From the NCBI GenBank assembly GCA_900101355.1, contig FMUV01000003.1, positions 1 to 64,000 on the forward strand: DNA of 64,000 nucleotides, written 5' to 3'. This DNA comes from Ruminococcus sp. YE282. Lineage in GTDB: Bacteria > Bacillota > Clostridia > Oscillospirales > Acutalibacteraceae. Below, piece by piece: positions 12,401 to 20,403 of the stretch. A model generated the notes under the pieces. It made no database searches, was not told the origin of the DNA, and saw only the letters and a program-made list of their open reading frames with translations. Within the stretch, counting starts at the first letter, position 1. The number at the start of each line of letters is the position of its first letter. A program made the translations under genes and the position numbers.

Positions 12401-15400
12401 TGAGTTTGAATTTGCCGACTGCGGAATCCAATAGCGTTCGTTGTCAAACGGATAGCCTGAAAGACTGATTTTGTTTGGCACTGAGTGACCGTCATACAGA
12501 ATATTCCAGTCGATGTCTGCACCCTTTGCCCACAAATCCAAAATTTCATCATATTTTTTGTCAGCCAAAAGGTTGTTAATCCACTGAGACAAATCTTTTT
12601 CAATCAATGCGAGTATGTCGGAATCTTTTTTGGCGTTTCCTCTGAAAATATCACTTCTTTGGTCGTCTCCGCCTGCCGCATACAACAGCTTTTCGGAAAG
12701 CTCTGCAATGTTACGTGCCGTAAATGCAAGACGATAATCCATAGCCTCTCTGCCAACTTGCAGGGTATAGGCTATGCTGCGCATATCATCTTCGGAGTAA
12801 TGCTCCTGTGCGATAAATTCCGATAGCTCTTTTGCTTTGATATTTAATTGTTTTTCATTTTTAGCAGATAAAACTATAAGGTAGTTATCTGATGTTTCGC
12901 TTTCATTTGGCTTCTTGTTGTATTCCTGAAGAATTACATGGGCGTTTGAGCCGCCTGCGCCAAATGCGGAAATTCCTGCGGTTCTCGGAAATTCCTTTTC
13001 GGTTCCGTCAACCTCAATAACAGGTCTTTCCCAGTCGGACAAATCTTTTTGAACAACAAACGGCGTGCCTGCAAAATCAATGTAAGAGTTCAAAACATCT
13101 GAGTGAATTGACGGAACAAGCTTTTTGTACTTCATTTGAAGCAAAATTTTTGTAAGTCCCGCAATGCCTGCCGCACTTTCACAGTGACCGATGTTTGATT
13201 TTACAGAGCCGATACGGCAGAACTGTTTGTCGTTTGTGTAATTCTTAAATGCCTTTGTAAGTCCCTGGATTTCTATCGGGTCACCAAGCGATGTTCCCGT
13301 TCCGTGGGCTTCAACATAGCTTATAATTCTCGGATTTAATCCGGAAGCTTTTATTGCCGAGTCAATAAGACTGCTTTGTGCATTCGGATTTGGCACGGTG
13401 TATCCGTTGGTTTTGCCGCCGTGATTTACTGCGGTACCTTTGATTACAGCGTAAATATTGTCGCCGTCCTGCACAGCTTTGTCCAATGGCTTTAGGATAA
13501 TTGCTCCGACGCCTTCGCCCGGAACATAACCGTCGCCGCCTTCGCCGAAACTTGCACATCTGCCCTTGGCTGATGCAAATTTTCCCTGGGATAGCATAAC
13601 GTATTTGTGCTGGTGAATTGAAACATTAACGCCGCCGGCTATGGCAACCTCACATTCACCTTGCTTAAGACTTTGGCAGGCAAGATGAATTGCCGTTAGG
13701 GAAGAGGAGCACATAGTGTCAATAGACATACTCGGGCCGTGAAGATTACAGTAATATGAAATGCGGTTTGCAATTGAAGCCGGGTTTGAGCTGACAGCTA
13801 TCATATGACCGTCTTTTTCTTCTTCTGCGGCATACAGCTGGTATTCTTCGTACATAACGCCGACATACACGCCGACATTGCCCGACTTTTCATTTACCTG
13901 CGCCAACTTCTGGCGTGTGTAGCCTGCGTCTTCCATTGCGTGGTAAACACACTCAAGGAACAGCCTTTCCTGCGGCTCCATTATTTCCGCTTCTTTTGGT
14001 GTTATATTGAAGAAGAGAGGGTCAAACTCATCCACACCGTCAATAAATCCGCCCCACTTGCAGTAGATGGTTCCGTCATTGTTTTTGTCTTCATTAAAGT
14101 ACGATTCGTATTCCCATCTGTCCTCGGGAATTTCTGTGATGCAATCAAGTCCTGATTTTAGATTCTCCCAGAAAGTGTGAATATCGTTTGCCTTTGGATA
14201 TTTTCCTGCAAGACCGATAATTGCAATGTCGCAGTTATCATTTGATTTCGGATTGCTTGTGTTTCTTCTTCTGCGGTGCCTCTTTGTCTTTGGCTGATAG
14301 CTTTCCGATTCTGACTTTGTGCTGTTGGCATTATTGAGAGAAACAGCTTTTTTGCCAATGAGTTCGGCAATTTTTGACGAGTAGTTTTCTTCAAAATAGT
14401 TGCTGAGTTCACCGATTGTTTGATATTCAAAGAACAGGGTCTTTGGCAGAGAACCAAAAACATTTTCAAGCTCGTTTGTCAGCTGCATTGCCATAATTGA
14501 GTCGATTCCGTATTCTTCCATAGGAACGTCTATTCCGACCTTGTTAGGCTGGAGCTTCATTCTCTTGGCAAGAATATCTCTTAAAAATACTGAGATTTCG
14601 GACTTTGTGGCTTTTGCAGTTACGCCGGAGCCGTTTTGACTGTCGGTATTAATCAGTTCGCTGAGCTTGTCGGCATATTCTTCAATGAAGTATTTGCTCA
14701 GCTCTGATATTGTTTGATATTCAAAGAACAAAGTCTTCGGCAGAGAGCCAAACACCTTTTCAAGTTCGTTGGTCAGTCGCATAGCCATAATCGAGTCTAT
14801 GCCGTATTCTTCCAAAGGAGCTTTTGCGTCAATGCTTTTTAACGGCAGTTTTATTGTGTCTGCAAATATTTTCTTTATAAGCTCTTCAACCTTATTCTTG
14901 CTTAGGCTTATGTTATCATTGCCCGTGCTTATAACTTCTTCTTTGCGGACAATCTTTGGTTCAGATATATTGTCAATAAGTCTGGAGAGATTTTTCTTTT
15001 TGGCTGAAACACAAATTACTTCGCTTAGGTTTGAACTCCAAGCCTGTTTTAACGCCGCAATACCTTGCTTTGCCGGCATTGGCGACATTCCTACGGAGTC
15101 CTCCATGATTTTTTCTATGTTGCTGTCAACCGCCATTCCGCCGTCTTTCCAAAGAGGCCAGTTTATTGCCAAAGTTCTGCCGAATCTTGTGCCGTTGTTT
15201 ACCTTTGCATTTCTTAGCTTGCTGAAAATATCCATAAAGGCGTTGGCTGCGGCATAGTCTGCCTGACCTGCATTTCCGTTGCTGCCTGTTGTGGAGGAGA
15301 ACAGAATCATAAAGTCAAGCGGCTGTTTTTTGGTTGCCTCATCAAGGTATTCAACGCCCAAAACTTTTGGTTGAAGCACCGACTTAAATTCCGAGTCGGT

Positions 15401-18400
15401 TTTGCGGATTATGTAATTATCCCTGATGATTCCCGCACTGTGAATGATACCGTTGATTTTGCCGTATTTGCCTGTGATTTTTTCAATAGCGTTTTTAACC
15501 GATACTTTGTTAGTGACGTCCATTTGTACATAAGATACCTTTGAACCGTCAATAGAATCAATTATAGTCTGAATTTTGCTGTCAGGCTTTTTGCGGCCTG
15601 TCAATATGATTTTGGAATTTTCTGTGTTGTCTGCAATCTCTTTTGCAAATAAAGTTCCGAGTCCGCCTGTTCCGCCTGTAATTACATATACTCCGTTGTC
15701 TTTCCATATAGGTTTGATTTCTTCGTCGGGCTTAAATTCGGAGATAGTTTCGATGTATCTTTCTCCGTCCTTATACAGAATGTTTCCGTTATATGCAAAT
15801 TCTTTTTCGTTATCAAGAATTTCGGCAATATTTGTTTCGTTGGTTATTCCGATGCTGTGTGCAAAGAACAGGTTTGGTCTTTCAAGGCACGCAGTTTTTA
15901 ACTCCGCTCCGAGTGCAACGTTTAATTCGTTGAATGATTTGCTGTTGTAAACCAACTGCAAAAGTACCTTTTCGCTTTTGTTTGAGTTAAAAAAATCCTT
16001 TAATATGTTAAACAGGCTTACCGCATATCCGCTGTATTTTTCGGCATTGGATTTTCCTTTGCTCTGAAGTTCCTTGATTGCAACTGATTCGTCGCCCTTG
16101 TATTTTGCAGACAAAATTGCATATGTTTTTGGCATATTGCAAACCACAACATATCTCTTTGCGAATTGAACATCTTTTTCTGTTCCGACTGTTTTTGTCC
16201 AGTTTTTGCAAAGAAGAGCCGTGTCAACCTGTTCGCTGTTATTGCTCTTGGCTTCCATTGTGCGTGAAGCATATTCGGTAATCTTTATGCATACGTTTCC
16301 TGCTTCGTCACACAATGAAACGTTGTATTTGTTTATGTTTGAAGACGATGGGCTTGTTTTGCGAACAATTGCCCACATTTCGTCAGTGCATTTTTTGAAT
16401 ACTTCGGCTTTATTAAGCGCAAACGGAATGCTTGGACTTGTTAAGTCTTTCATACTGCCGTCTGCAATATTCATACCGATAATCGACTGCAAGGCACCGT
16501 CCAACATTCCTGTGTGAATATACACGTCGTCTCCGATGTTGTTTGACGGCATAACAAGTTTTGCAACAGAGATATTGTTTCCTACATATATGTCCCTGAT
16601 GCATTTAAAGGTGTCGCCGTACTTCATATCCATCTGCTCGTACTTTTTGTAGCAGTCGTCGGAGGAGATGTGAGTTGAGCACTGTTCTTTTATATTTTCT
16701 ATGTTTTCCTGAGGAACGACGTCAACCTCTGTAACAGAAATTTTGCCTTGGCTGTTTATTACTTCTTCGTCGCCGCTACCCGTGTAAATTTCGTATTCAA
16801 TATCGTCTTGATTATCTTCGTACAAAGAAATGTCAACTGTTTGATTTTCGTCGCTTACATCAACAGTAGTAAACCATCCCACATTTTTAAATGTGGTTTT
16901 GAGATTTTCCTGCTCTTCTGAATAGCCGCTTGCGTCAAACACAGCTTCACGGGCAAGCTCCAAATATGCAACGCCCGGAAGTATCTTTCTGCCGCCGATG
17001 ATATGTTCTTTGAAAAATACCTCATTTCCGTCAAAAACAGAGGAGTAGCTTTGACAATCAAAATCTGAAATATTTTTGTGGACAAAAGTGTGCAGCTTTG
17101 TAACAGCCTCTTCGGATTTCTTTTCTGCCCAGTATTTTTCCCTCAAGAACGGATAACCGGGGAGTTCAATCGGCTTTTGCTTGCCGAAGATTCCGTAAAT
17201 TGCGGTTTCGTATCCGCCGCAATAATACTCTGCCAGCTTAAGCGTATTTTGCTCAAAGTTTTCAGAGGTTCTATTGATTTTTGACGCAATGTCAGATACC
17301 TTTTTGCTTATGTCTGACTTTGGCTTAAATTTTCTTTCAAGCTCGCCGTAGAATATGTTGTCAGAAGCGTCGCCCTGAATTGCCTTTTGTAACAATTCAA
17401 CCGCATTTTTAACGTCTTTGGCAACTATTGCACAGCGGTGATTAAAGTGTTGTCTGCCCTCAAGTAGAGTGTAGCATATTGCCTCAAGCGTACCGTTGTT
17501 TATATCATTGTTTTCAAGAACATCCTTAATTTCCGATAATTTAAGTTTGAGCGACTCTTCTGTTTTTGCGGAAAAGGCCATAAGGTAACACGGAAGTTTT
17601 TTGATGTTGCTTAATTCTTCCTTTTCTTCTCTTTCGCAGCCGCAGCTCTCAACAACAACATGTGCGTTTGTACCGCTGAAACCAAATGCGCTTACGCAGC
17701 CCTTTCTTGTGTGGGCGGGACTGTCTTTCCACTCTTTATTTGACAGGTTGAGATAGAATGGGCTGTTGTTCCAGTGAATATAATCGTTGGGTTCATCACA
17801 GTTGATTGTTGCCGGAATAACCTCTTTTCTCATTGACATAACAAGGCTGATGAGGCTTACAAGTCCCGACGCTGCCATAGAATGTCCGATATTTGACTTG
17901 GTTGAGGTTAATGCACAATATGAAGTTTTGTCTGTATATGACTTATAAACGTCTGTCAAAGCGTTTATTTCAATCGGGTCTCCAAGCTTTGTGCCTGTGC
18001 CGTGGGTTACCACATAGCTGATATCTGACGGGTCAATATTAAATGTATCGTATACATTTTTGATGAGCTTAACCTGAGCCTGTCCGTTTGGAGCGGTTAT
18101 GCCGTTGGTTTTGCCGTCATAGTTAATTCCCGAGCCGATGATTGAAGCATAGATATGGTCGTTGTCACGCTGAGCCGCATTGAGCTTTTTGAGCACGATT
18201 ACTGCAACCGCTTCTGCCGGAACCATACCTGACGCCTTTTTGTCAAAAGCACGGCATTTTCCGTCGGCAGCAAGCATTCCTGATTTTTCCATAGCGAAAA
18301 AGCCGTCGGGAACGGTGAGAATATTTGCGCCTGCAACAATTGCAGTATCACATTCGTTGTTCCACAGGCTCAGGCAGGCTTCGTGTACTGCCACCAAAGC

Positions 18401-20386
18401 CGAGGAGCAGGCTGTGTTTATGCACATATTCGGACCGTCAAGATTCAGAAAATAAGCTAATCTTGCAGCCATAACCGCGTTGCTGTTTGAGGTGATACTG
18501 TTGTCAGAAACTAAAGTTTTGTAGTCTCCGTCCTCTGCACCGAGGAATATTCCGATTTTTTCATTCTTGATTTTCTGTGAACCGTATCCGGCGTTTTCCA
18601 GTGCTCTCCAAATTTCTTCAAGGACAATTCTCTGACGAGGATCCATATTTTCCGCTTCGAACGGATTTATTTCAAAGAAAAGCGGTTCAAATTCCGATAC
18701 TCCGGGAATAACGCCTATTGACTTGGTGCTCTTTGTCTTTTCGTCTGCGCCGTCGTAAACCTTGTTCCATTCGGTTCTCTCTTTTGGCATAGGTTTTGTG
18801 ACTTCTTTGTTTTCATAAAGAATGTTCCAAAATTCTTCCACCGTTCTTGCGTCAGGAAAACGTCCGCTCATTCCGATGATTGCAACCGGTTCTTTTGAGA
18901 TTTTTCTGCTGTCGTCAAAAAGCTCTTTTTCGTTTTGACTGTCAAAGTAGCTTGGGACATTTGTGTCCGAAGCGTCGTCAGCCTGTGAAATTTCGGCTTC
19001 ATCGACAGGAACTTCGTCATTGTGTTCGGGTTCCTCGGCTTTAACGGTTTCAGTCTTTTTTGCCAAAAGGGCTTTCATTTCGTCAAAGTGATTTTCGCAG
19101 AGATACTGCGTTATTTTTTCAACAGTATCATAGCTGAACAGCATATCGGGCGTAAACATAACGTTAAGTTCTTCGTTAAGTCTTACCGCAAGTTCAATAA
19201 TGCTGATTGAATCAAATCCGAAGTGGTTGATTGACTCGTCGGTTTCAACCCTTTCTTCGGGAATCTTAATCAGGTCGCTTATTATAGATACGATTTTTGC
19301 AGACAGATTTTCTGTAAATTCCTCGTTGTCCGGTTCGGCAACATCTGAATCGGATTCAATATTTTCTGAGATATTTGTATTGACTACATTGCTTGACGAG
19401 GAAGAGGGTGAGTCCGATTTTATATTCAATTCATCAATGAGATAATCGGTTAATGAGCGAATTGTGGAGTATCTGAAAAATACATCCGGCGTCAGTTCAA
19501 CAGAAAACTCACCGTTCATAGCGCCTGCAAGCTCTATGAAGCTGATTGAGTCAAATCCAAAGCTCTTAAAGTTGTCGTCCTCATCAATTTTATCCACCGA
19601 AATATTCATAAGTTTGCCAATAATATTTTTAGAGGCTGAAATGATATTTTCCTTAACGGCGGATTTATCCAAAGCGTTGTCAGCTTGGGTCGGCTCGTTT
19701 TGAGAATCAATGCTTTTAAACTTTATTCCGTTAATAAAAATTATTGCTTCGCCCTTAGCGTTATAGAAACTTACATTGATTTTTCCGCCGTCAACGGACT
19801 GATTGATTTTTTCTATGTATGCCCATTTTGCGGAATCGCTGTTCTTTGCAAAAGTTATATTTTCTGCGGAGCAAACGCCCAAATTGTGTTCTGACATATA
19901 AATGTTGGCAAGTTGAACGCATACATCAAAGCAATCCGGGTCAAGGCAGATGTTGTTGCCCGATTTGTCTGCGTCACAGAACTTTACAAGCAAATTTTCT
20001 CTGTTATCCGCCGAGATACTCTCAACAAACTCCTCACTGCTTTTAAAAATTGTGTTGTTGCAGGATTTAATATATTTGTCCAGGGTGTTGCTTGATTTTG
20101 GCATAACGGCATTTTTGGCTGTTCCCTTGCACAGAACAGAACCGCTTTGTGCGTCAATCTGCCAATTATATCCGCCGTTTAAATTAGGATATACGTTTAC
20201 GCTGAACTTTTCGTCAGAATCTGTATCATTTTTTGCCCACTCTGCGTTTTCCATACAAATGCAGGCGTCGCTATTGTCCATATAATTCAAAATGGTTTTT
20301 CGTGCCATTTCTATTTGTACAGCTTCTATGATGAACCGTGGATTTTCGGTAAAAATCTTTTCTAATTTTTTATTTCCCGGTGTCAT
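461..20386 (-). CDS. Trans-AT polyketide synthase, 6641 residues, five KS domains
   Basis: Cytoplasmic assembly-line PKS without AT domains. Order: degenerate DH-like region (1-225), ACP S280, ACP S393; KS C660, DH (H1128, D1296), KR (Gly-rich loop about 1567), ACP S1865, ACP S1963; KS C2226, DH (H2700, D2873), KR (about 3131), ACP S3441; KS C3701, dead DH (4140-4400), ACP S4465, ACP S4602; KS C4868, dead DH (5315-5575), ACP S5635, ACP S5759; KS C6016, linker, and a low-complexity Lys/Pro/Ser tail (6455-6641). All five KS keep the Cys-His-His triad. Both intact KRs carry the Asp of B-type KRs (IRDN, IKDN). Predicted output is two double bonds flanked by beta-keto or beta-branched positions. 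The last KS has no ACP of its own and must hand to another protein, best the di-ACP at 33622. The start follows AGGAGGG at 9-nt spacing and lies 17 nt after the previous gene, so the two are co-transcribed. The tail repeats an LxxLYPKK-like motif. Confidence 0.95.
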   Translation of the reverse strand: MTPGNKKLEKIFTENPRFIIEAVQIEMARKTILNYMDNSDACICMENAEWAKNDTDSDEKFSVNVYPNLNGGYNWQIDAQSGSVLCKGTAKNAVMPKSSNTLDKYIKSCNNTIFKSSEEFVESISADNRENLLVKFCDADKSGNNICLDPDCFDVCVQLANIYMSEHNLGVCSAENITFAKNSDSAKWAYIEKINQSVDGGKINVSFYNAKGEAIIFINGIKFKSIDSQNEPTQADNALDKSAVKENIISASKNIIGKLMNISVDKIDEDDNFKSFGFDSISFIELAGAMNGEFSVELTPDVFFRYSTIRSLTDYLIDELNIKSDSPSSSSSNVVNTNISENIESDSDVAEPDNEEFTENLSAKIVSIISDLIKIPEERVETDESINHFGFDSISIIELAVRLNEELNVMFTPDMLFSYDTVEKITQYLCENHFDEMKALLAKKTETVKAEEPEHNDEVPVDEAEISQADDASDTNVPSYFDSQNEKELFDDSRKISKEPVAIIGMSGRFPDARTVEEFWNILYENKEVTKPMPKERTEWNKVYDGADEKTKSTKSIGVIPGVSEFEPLFFEINPFEAENMDPRQRIVLEEIWRALENAGYGSQKIKNEKIGIFLGAEDGDYKTLVSDNSITSNSNAVMAARLAYFLNLDGPNMCINTACSSALVAVHEACLSLWNNECDTAIVAGANILTVPDGFFAMEKSGMLAADGKCRAFDKKASGMVPAEAVAVIVLKKLNAAQRDNDHIYASIIGSGINYDGKTNGITAPNGQAQVKLIKNVYDTFNIDPSDISYVVTHGTGTKLGDPIEINALTDVYKSYTDKTSYCALTSTKSNIGHSMAASGLVSLISLVMSMRKEVIPATINCDEPNDYIHWNNSPFYLNLSNKEWKDSPAHTRKGCVSAFGFSGTNAHVVVESCGCEREEKEELSNIKKLPCYLMAFSAKTEESLKLKLSEIKDVLENNDINNGTLEAICYTLLEGRQHFNHRCAIVAKDVKNAVELLQKAIQGDASDNIFYGELERKFKPKSDISKKVSDIASKINRTSENFEQNTLKLAEYYCGGYETAIYGIFGKQKPIELPGYPFLREKYWAEKKSEEAVTKLHTFVHKNISDFDCQSYSSVFDGNEVFFKEHIIGGRKILPGVAYLELAREAVFDASGYSEEQENLKTTFKNVGWFTTVDVSDENQTVDISLYEDNQDDIEYEIYTGSGDEEVINSQGKISVTEVDVVPQENIENIKEQCSTHISSDDCYKKYEQMDMKYGDTFKCIRDIYVGNNISVAKLVMPSNNIGDDVYIHTGMLDGALQSIIGMNIADGSMKDLTSPSIPFALNKAEVFKKCTDEMWAIVRKTSPSSSNINKYNVSLCDEAGNVCIKITEYASRTMEAKSNNSEQVDTALLCKNWTKTVGTEKDVQFAKRYVVVCNMPKTYAILSAKYKGDESVAIKELQSKGKSNAEKYSGYAVSLFNILKDFFNSNKSEKVLLQLVYNSKSFNELNVALGAELKTACLERPNLFFAHSIGITNETNIAEILDNEKEFAYNGNILYKDGERYIETISEFKPDEEIKPIWKDNGVYVITGGTGGLGTLFAKEIADNTENSKIILTGRKKPDSKIQTIIDSIDGSKVSYVQMDVTNKVSVKNAIEKITGKYGKINGIIHSAGIIRDNYIIRKTDSEFKSVLQPKVLGVEYLDEATKKQPLDFMILFSSTTGSNGNAGQADYAAANAFMDIFSKLRNAKVNNGTRFGRTLAINWPLWKDGGMAVDSNIEKIMEDSVGMSPMPAKQGIAALKQAWSSNLSEVICVSAKKKNLSRLIDNISEPKIVRKEEVISTGNDNISLSKNKVEELIKKIFADTIKLPLKSIDAKAPLEEYGIDSIMAMRLTNELEKVFGSLPKTLFFEYQTISELSKYFIEEYADKLSELINTDSQNGSGVTAKATKSEISVFLRDILAKRMKLQPNKVGIDVPMEEYGIDSIMAMQLTNELENVFGSLPKTLFFEYQTIGELSNYFEENYSSKIAELIGKKAVSLNNANSTKSESESYQPKTKRHRRRRNTSNPKSNDNCDIAIIGLAGKYPKANDIHTFWENLKSGLDCITEIPEDRWEYESYFNEDKNNDGTIYCKWGGFIDGVDEFDPLFFNITPKEAEIMEPQERLFLECVYHAMEDAGYTRQKLAQVNEKSGNVGVYVGVMYEEYQLYAAEEEKDGHMIAVSSNPASIANRISYYCNLHGPSMSIDTMCSSSLTAIHLACQSLKQGECEVAIAGGVNVSIHQHKYVMLSQGKFASAKGRCASFGEGGDGYVPGEGVGAIILKPLDKAVQDGDNIYAVIKGTAVNHGGKTNGYTVPNPNAQSSLIDSAIKASGLNPRIISYVEAHGTGTSLGDPIEIQGLTKAFKNYTNDKQFCRIGSVKSNIGHCESAAGIAGLTKILLQMKYKKLVPSIHSDVLNSYIDFAGTPFVVQKDLSDWERPVIEVDGTEKEFPRTAGISAFGAGGSNAHVILQEYNKKPNESETSDNYLIVLSAKNEKQLNIKAKELSEFIAQEHYSEDDMRSIAYTLQVGREAMDYRLAFTARNIAELSEKLLYAAGGDDQRSDIFRGNAKKDSDILALIEKDLSQWINNLLADKKYDEILDLWAKGADIDWNILYDGHSVPNKISLSGYPFDNERYWIPQSANSNSIGALKAALHPLVQENTSDLNEQKYSSHFTGNEAFLAGHKIYGEKILPGAVYLEMACFAALKASNLEYDFDNGDIEVAIRNIGWFSQFNASKSNQINISLIPDSDSGMKYEIYTENSDSEDIISNSQGYVTFSDRANESKANVNISELLSQCGNEINTDECYKKYSDIGIEYSNNFRCIDKLCKNNNTAVAHLTMPKSNDKSAYILHPSIIDGAFQTVIAFYMDNDDSQAKLPFAIDDIKVYQRTKESVWVSAIMQSTNGQVDKYDITLYDENGNVCVEIKGYTARAVSSDSLKDSSKLIIAADAWSEKTLNISDSQNQYDKYISILCDFDSASANRIKNPLKADEVIVLSENQSADEKYKKYALAVFEEIKNILSQKQNVFLQFVYTENIEDSGIFGMLKSVEKETPYITAQAVEWSGSDNEEISKLLYDEYKYSTDAYVKLDGKARYIKTYQKTVCNSEADKKPWKDDGVYLITGGAGGIGMLFAKEIAVSAPKAKIIITGRSASKQGLAQKLGLDADSQNSVSYVQTDVTDIKSVENTIQNIISKYGKLNGIIHSAGVIKDNYAIKKSSEEFLNTLSPKVSGVVNLDTATKDIPLDFMVYFSSVSGTLGNAGQLDYAAANAFMDAFAQHRQLLAQSGKRSGKTVSICWPLWKDGGMQVDEAVINSLSENGIELIDTENAFNAFYFALDSNNSKNLVLYGSDKKLGRLLQKTSENNAAEVSRQTLPAKTTAESANEISDSELLEKTSEFLKKLLSENIKLPVQKIDSSISMEEYGIDSVMTMQMTNQLEKTFGSLPKTLFFEYQTIDELSKYFIEKHADKLSEIIGVSDDVKENITTSIVTEHKPTSSLKNRMNKSRFIQNRSGYGTNQTDIAIVGLAGRYPKADNITEFWNNLSNGVDCVTEIPNERWDYKLYFDSNKNKPGKAYSKWGGFINHVFDFDPLFFNISPREAELMEPQERLFLECVYEAMEDAGYTRNSAERNVGVYVGTMYEEYQLYAAQEQLKGNMVAVNGTASSIANRVSYYCNFNGPSMVVDTMCSSSLTAIHLACQSIKNGECDAAIAGGVNVSIHPNKFLVLSQGKFASAKGRCAAFGEGGDGYVPGEGVGAVLLKPVDKAIKDGDHIYGVIKATAVNHGGKTNGYTVPNPIQQTNVISKALKQANVDAGTIGYIEAHGTGTSLGDPIEITGLTKAFEEYTDNKQFCKIGSVKSNIGHCESAAGIASLTKVLMQMKYGKIAPSLHSEVLNPYIDFKDTPFVVSEELSEWKRQNNSGIETPRRAGISAFGAGGSNAHIIVEEYIDNRSNYHADNYTAVILLSAKTFEQVKEQAARLKDCIFENHYTDDDLLSISYTLATGREAMNCRIGFAVSKISELVEKLNEVISPDKNDLNIYKGEVNESNDLFSIIDKELERTVDDLIEHSRYEKLLDIWTRGYKLDWTKLYKKYGTVKKLSLPTYPFANEEYSIPKITEYNTPAGTSYLHPLLQENTSDFNGIKFTTKIKNTDKNISQYILNENMSDMAYIEMAAKAISLIVNVPEQTLKFEEVIWGEPVKVDKNEKELNISLNISKPNNYEWVVYQNLNDEQVLVACKGKASVIPLGKNIVPALSLSNFNRETKINNNFGDAISRAMVNSGNEILLEINLNSESENNAVQIQKLLNIALSSVNGSSVLSGTDSFMFSGSLDNIKWITIQKTENGCYNIAAYDNNCSPVFGFDGANCVGEIVETTIDYAENETTGKASTQSQETNQNIAHNANANSKRTKEMTGWTVEECVLWEVKKLMGSILKIKPEKISSYDNLNDFGFDSLTIVEFAGLMSEHFEANVTPDVFYSYYTADKLKDFLCDKYHGKMEEYYGESSPASAVELTNNIAPAPVNTPATAEPQPVQTDSAQIASDSRRTAEMTGMTVQECIAYGLKKIIADVLKLKLEKINADQYLENFGFESMSLVEFSGAIEELFDIRFTPDLIYSYPTVNKISEYLSNKYSDKMNKLYAEADIKPQAFVSTPNTDNKPTDIQITTKSSRKRIICKQNEIFAQSAFVGGSSKSFSENSPIAIVGMSGKFPEADNVDEFWNLIKNGKDVIAPVKRKSWEKMYADEPEKASMRTMGALSGIDEFDPLFFEISPRDAESMDPRQRILLQETWKALENAGYFSKNYTKERVGLFVGAEDGDYNTIIGDDAAITSNHNAVLAARLAYILDMKGPNMTINTACSAGLVAVHEACQSLRCGECDTAIVAGVNILTTPVRYLAMEKSGMLSKDGKCYAFDKRANGMVPGEAVAVVVLRRLDEAKTDNNSIYATIVGSAINYDGKTNGITAPNGKAQSQLLKDTYSRFNINPEDISYIVTHGTGTKLGDPIELNALTDTFKEFTDKKEFCALTSVKPNIGHTMAASGVVSLISLVKAMNNNVIPPSIHCEQENDYINTDERPFYINKSLKPWTDNGDKRRLGCVSAFGFSGTNAHIVVQSYKSDASNAQSKLNRPYYLLVFSAKNKEALTRRLEDMALALESRSDMDNSLDRVSYSLIDTRKHFTYRCAIVVRDKSDAVYMLRQAQNDIVAPNIFYGNIHREFKPKVSMGKMVDELAKSSLSVVNDARKYQDILYSLAELYCSGYENYLDGIWGGETLQVIDIPTYPFSKEKYWVEDAVSKSSANLCPDETQSRLHPLVHENISNMSEQKYKTHLSDNTNGIYLDKSGFVSFASQAEMVRVATVMAVTQKPKAVVIKDLVPAMPMKPESDFFTNIYPINNNYGCTIYQETENESDILKNCEAVAEIAESCRSGKIDTNNLGSSQKIGNENVYLKQSNPDSGEFVITINNNSSDTSTTYTHDCVIDTGAVNKAVKVLEQILSLSISSCNVAKISEIYVQNNSFVTGSVEAEYRKSKDNIIYVDINVYDSDKNLANSFIGIELNSSISSDFAINEVKTKATPEKSAGTNRTDEMNGMSVLQCINSDVKSVLGKLLKLNTDIIGNDDSFESFGVDSISMVELAGALSDKLEIEITPDVFYSYPNVRELSKYFAEEYSDKMAELYKAPSEDTPKEPVSAATSKTSDSKQFVSGKLRISEMSDMSVKQCIIYDIKKVINDILKLPIDKMDINDSLQTFGFDSINLVELAAALSEKYDLEITPDMFFSYSSIKSIAEYLITEHSELMNDLYGESVAAEQSDNINDSASNISSEQYIESKNEKFILNKNTQAKSSADNIPIAVVGMSGKFPAAKNIEELWNILFEGREVISRVPEERTEWQEMYSDCSDEQLKSRKMGVLPDIGEFDPQFFKISPREAISIDPRQRIMLEEMWKALEDAGYGKENLSNEKVGVFVGAEEGDYRTILSEELSITSNHNAVLAARLAYLLNLKGPNMAINTACSSSLVAIHQACLSLRNGECDTAIVAGANILTTPGTYKAMENAGMLSADGKCYAFDKRANGMVPAEAVAAVVLKRLDKAQEDKNPIYATVIGSGINYDGKTNGITAPSGSAQTALLKEVYDKFAINPEDISYIVTHGTGTNLGDPIEINSLANAFKKYTTKHGFCALTSTKPNIGHALAASGIVSFISLVMSMYKETIPQSINCEQVNEYIHWKDSPFFINRENKEWKDSNGKKRIAGVSAFGMSGTNAHIVLQSYDEQSAPKPKNTNASKPEYLMLFSAKSQESLTDRLKDLLNFVNRSECSENELASASYTLMKGRQHFNLRTAIVAKNKAELVDALQAAILGEKNPNVYIGSIKKNFNADEKIQNSLNDAAKLLRTKAMDEMRFKKALTSLAEFYCIGYDEFIDNLWDNNIRLLRLPTYPFRRKKYWPKTLAKKADNKQTLNNAENKVNAKPENTQVLKPKAKIKSDLDNKVSHSVPDSQSTVNKPERPITLDSPSVVREKVSKTTTSNKLRQITLDSPKPTKKTNSENLKENSTSSKGFPDSRTVKGIKELQMLYPKKKPVTTKSINIKPLVMLTPKSRLSDNTNAKSDEINGLNMLYPKKKDIDNGKYNVSNPLKLLYPNK

Positions 20387-20403
20387 AATACATATCCCTC
20401 CTA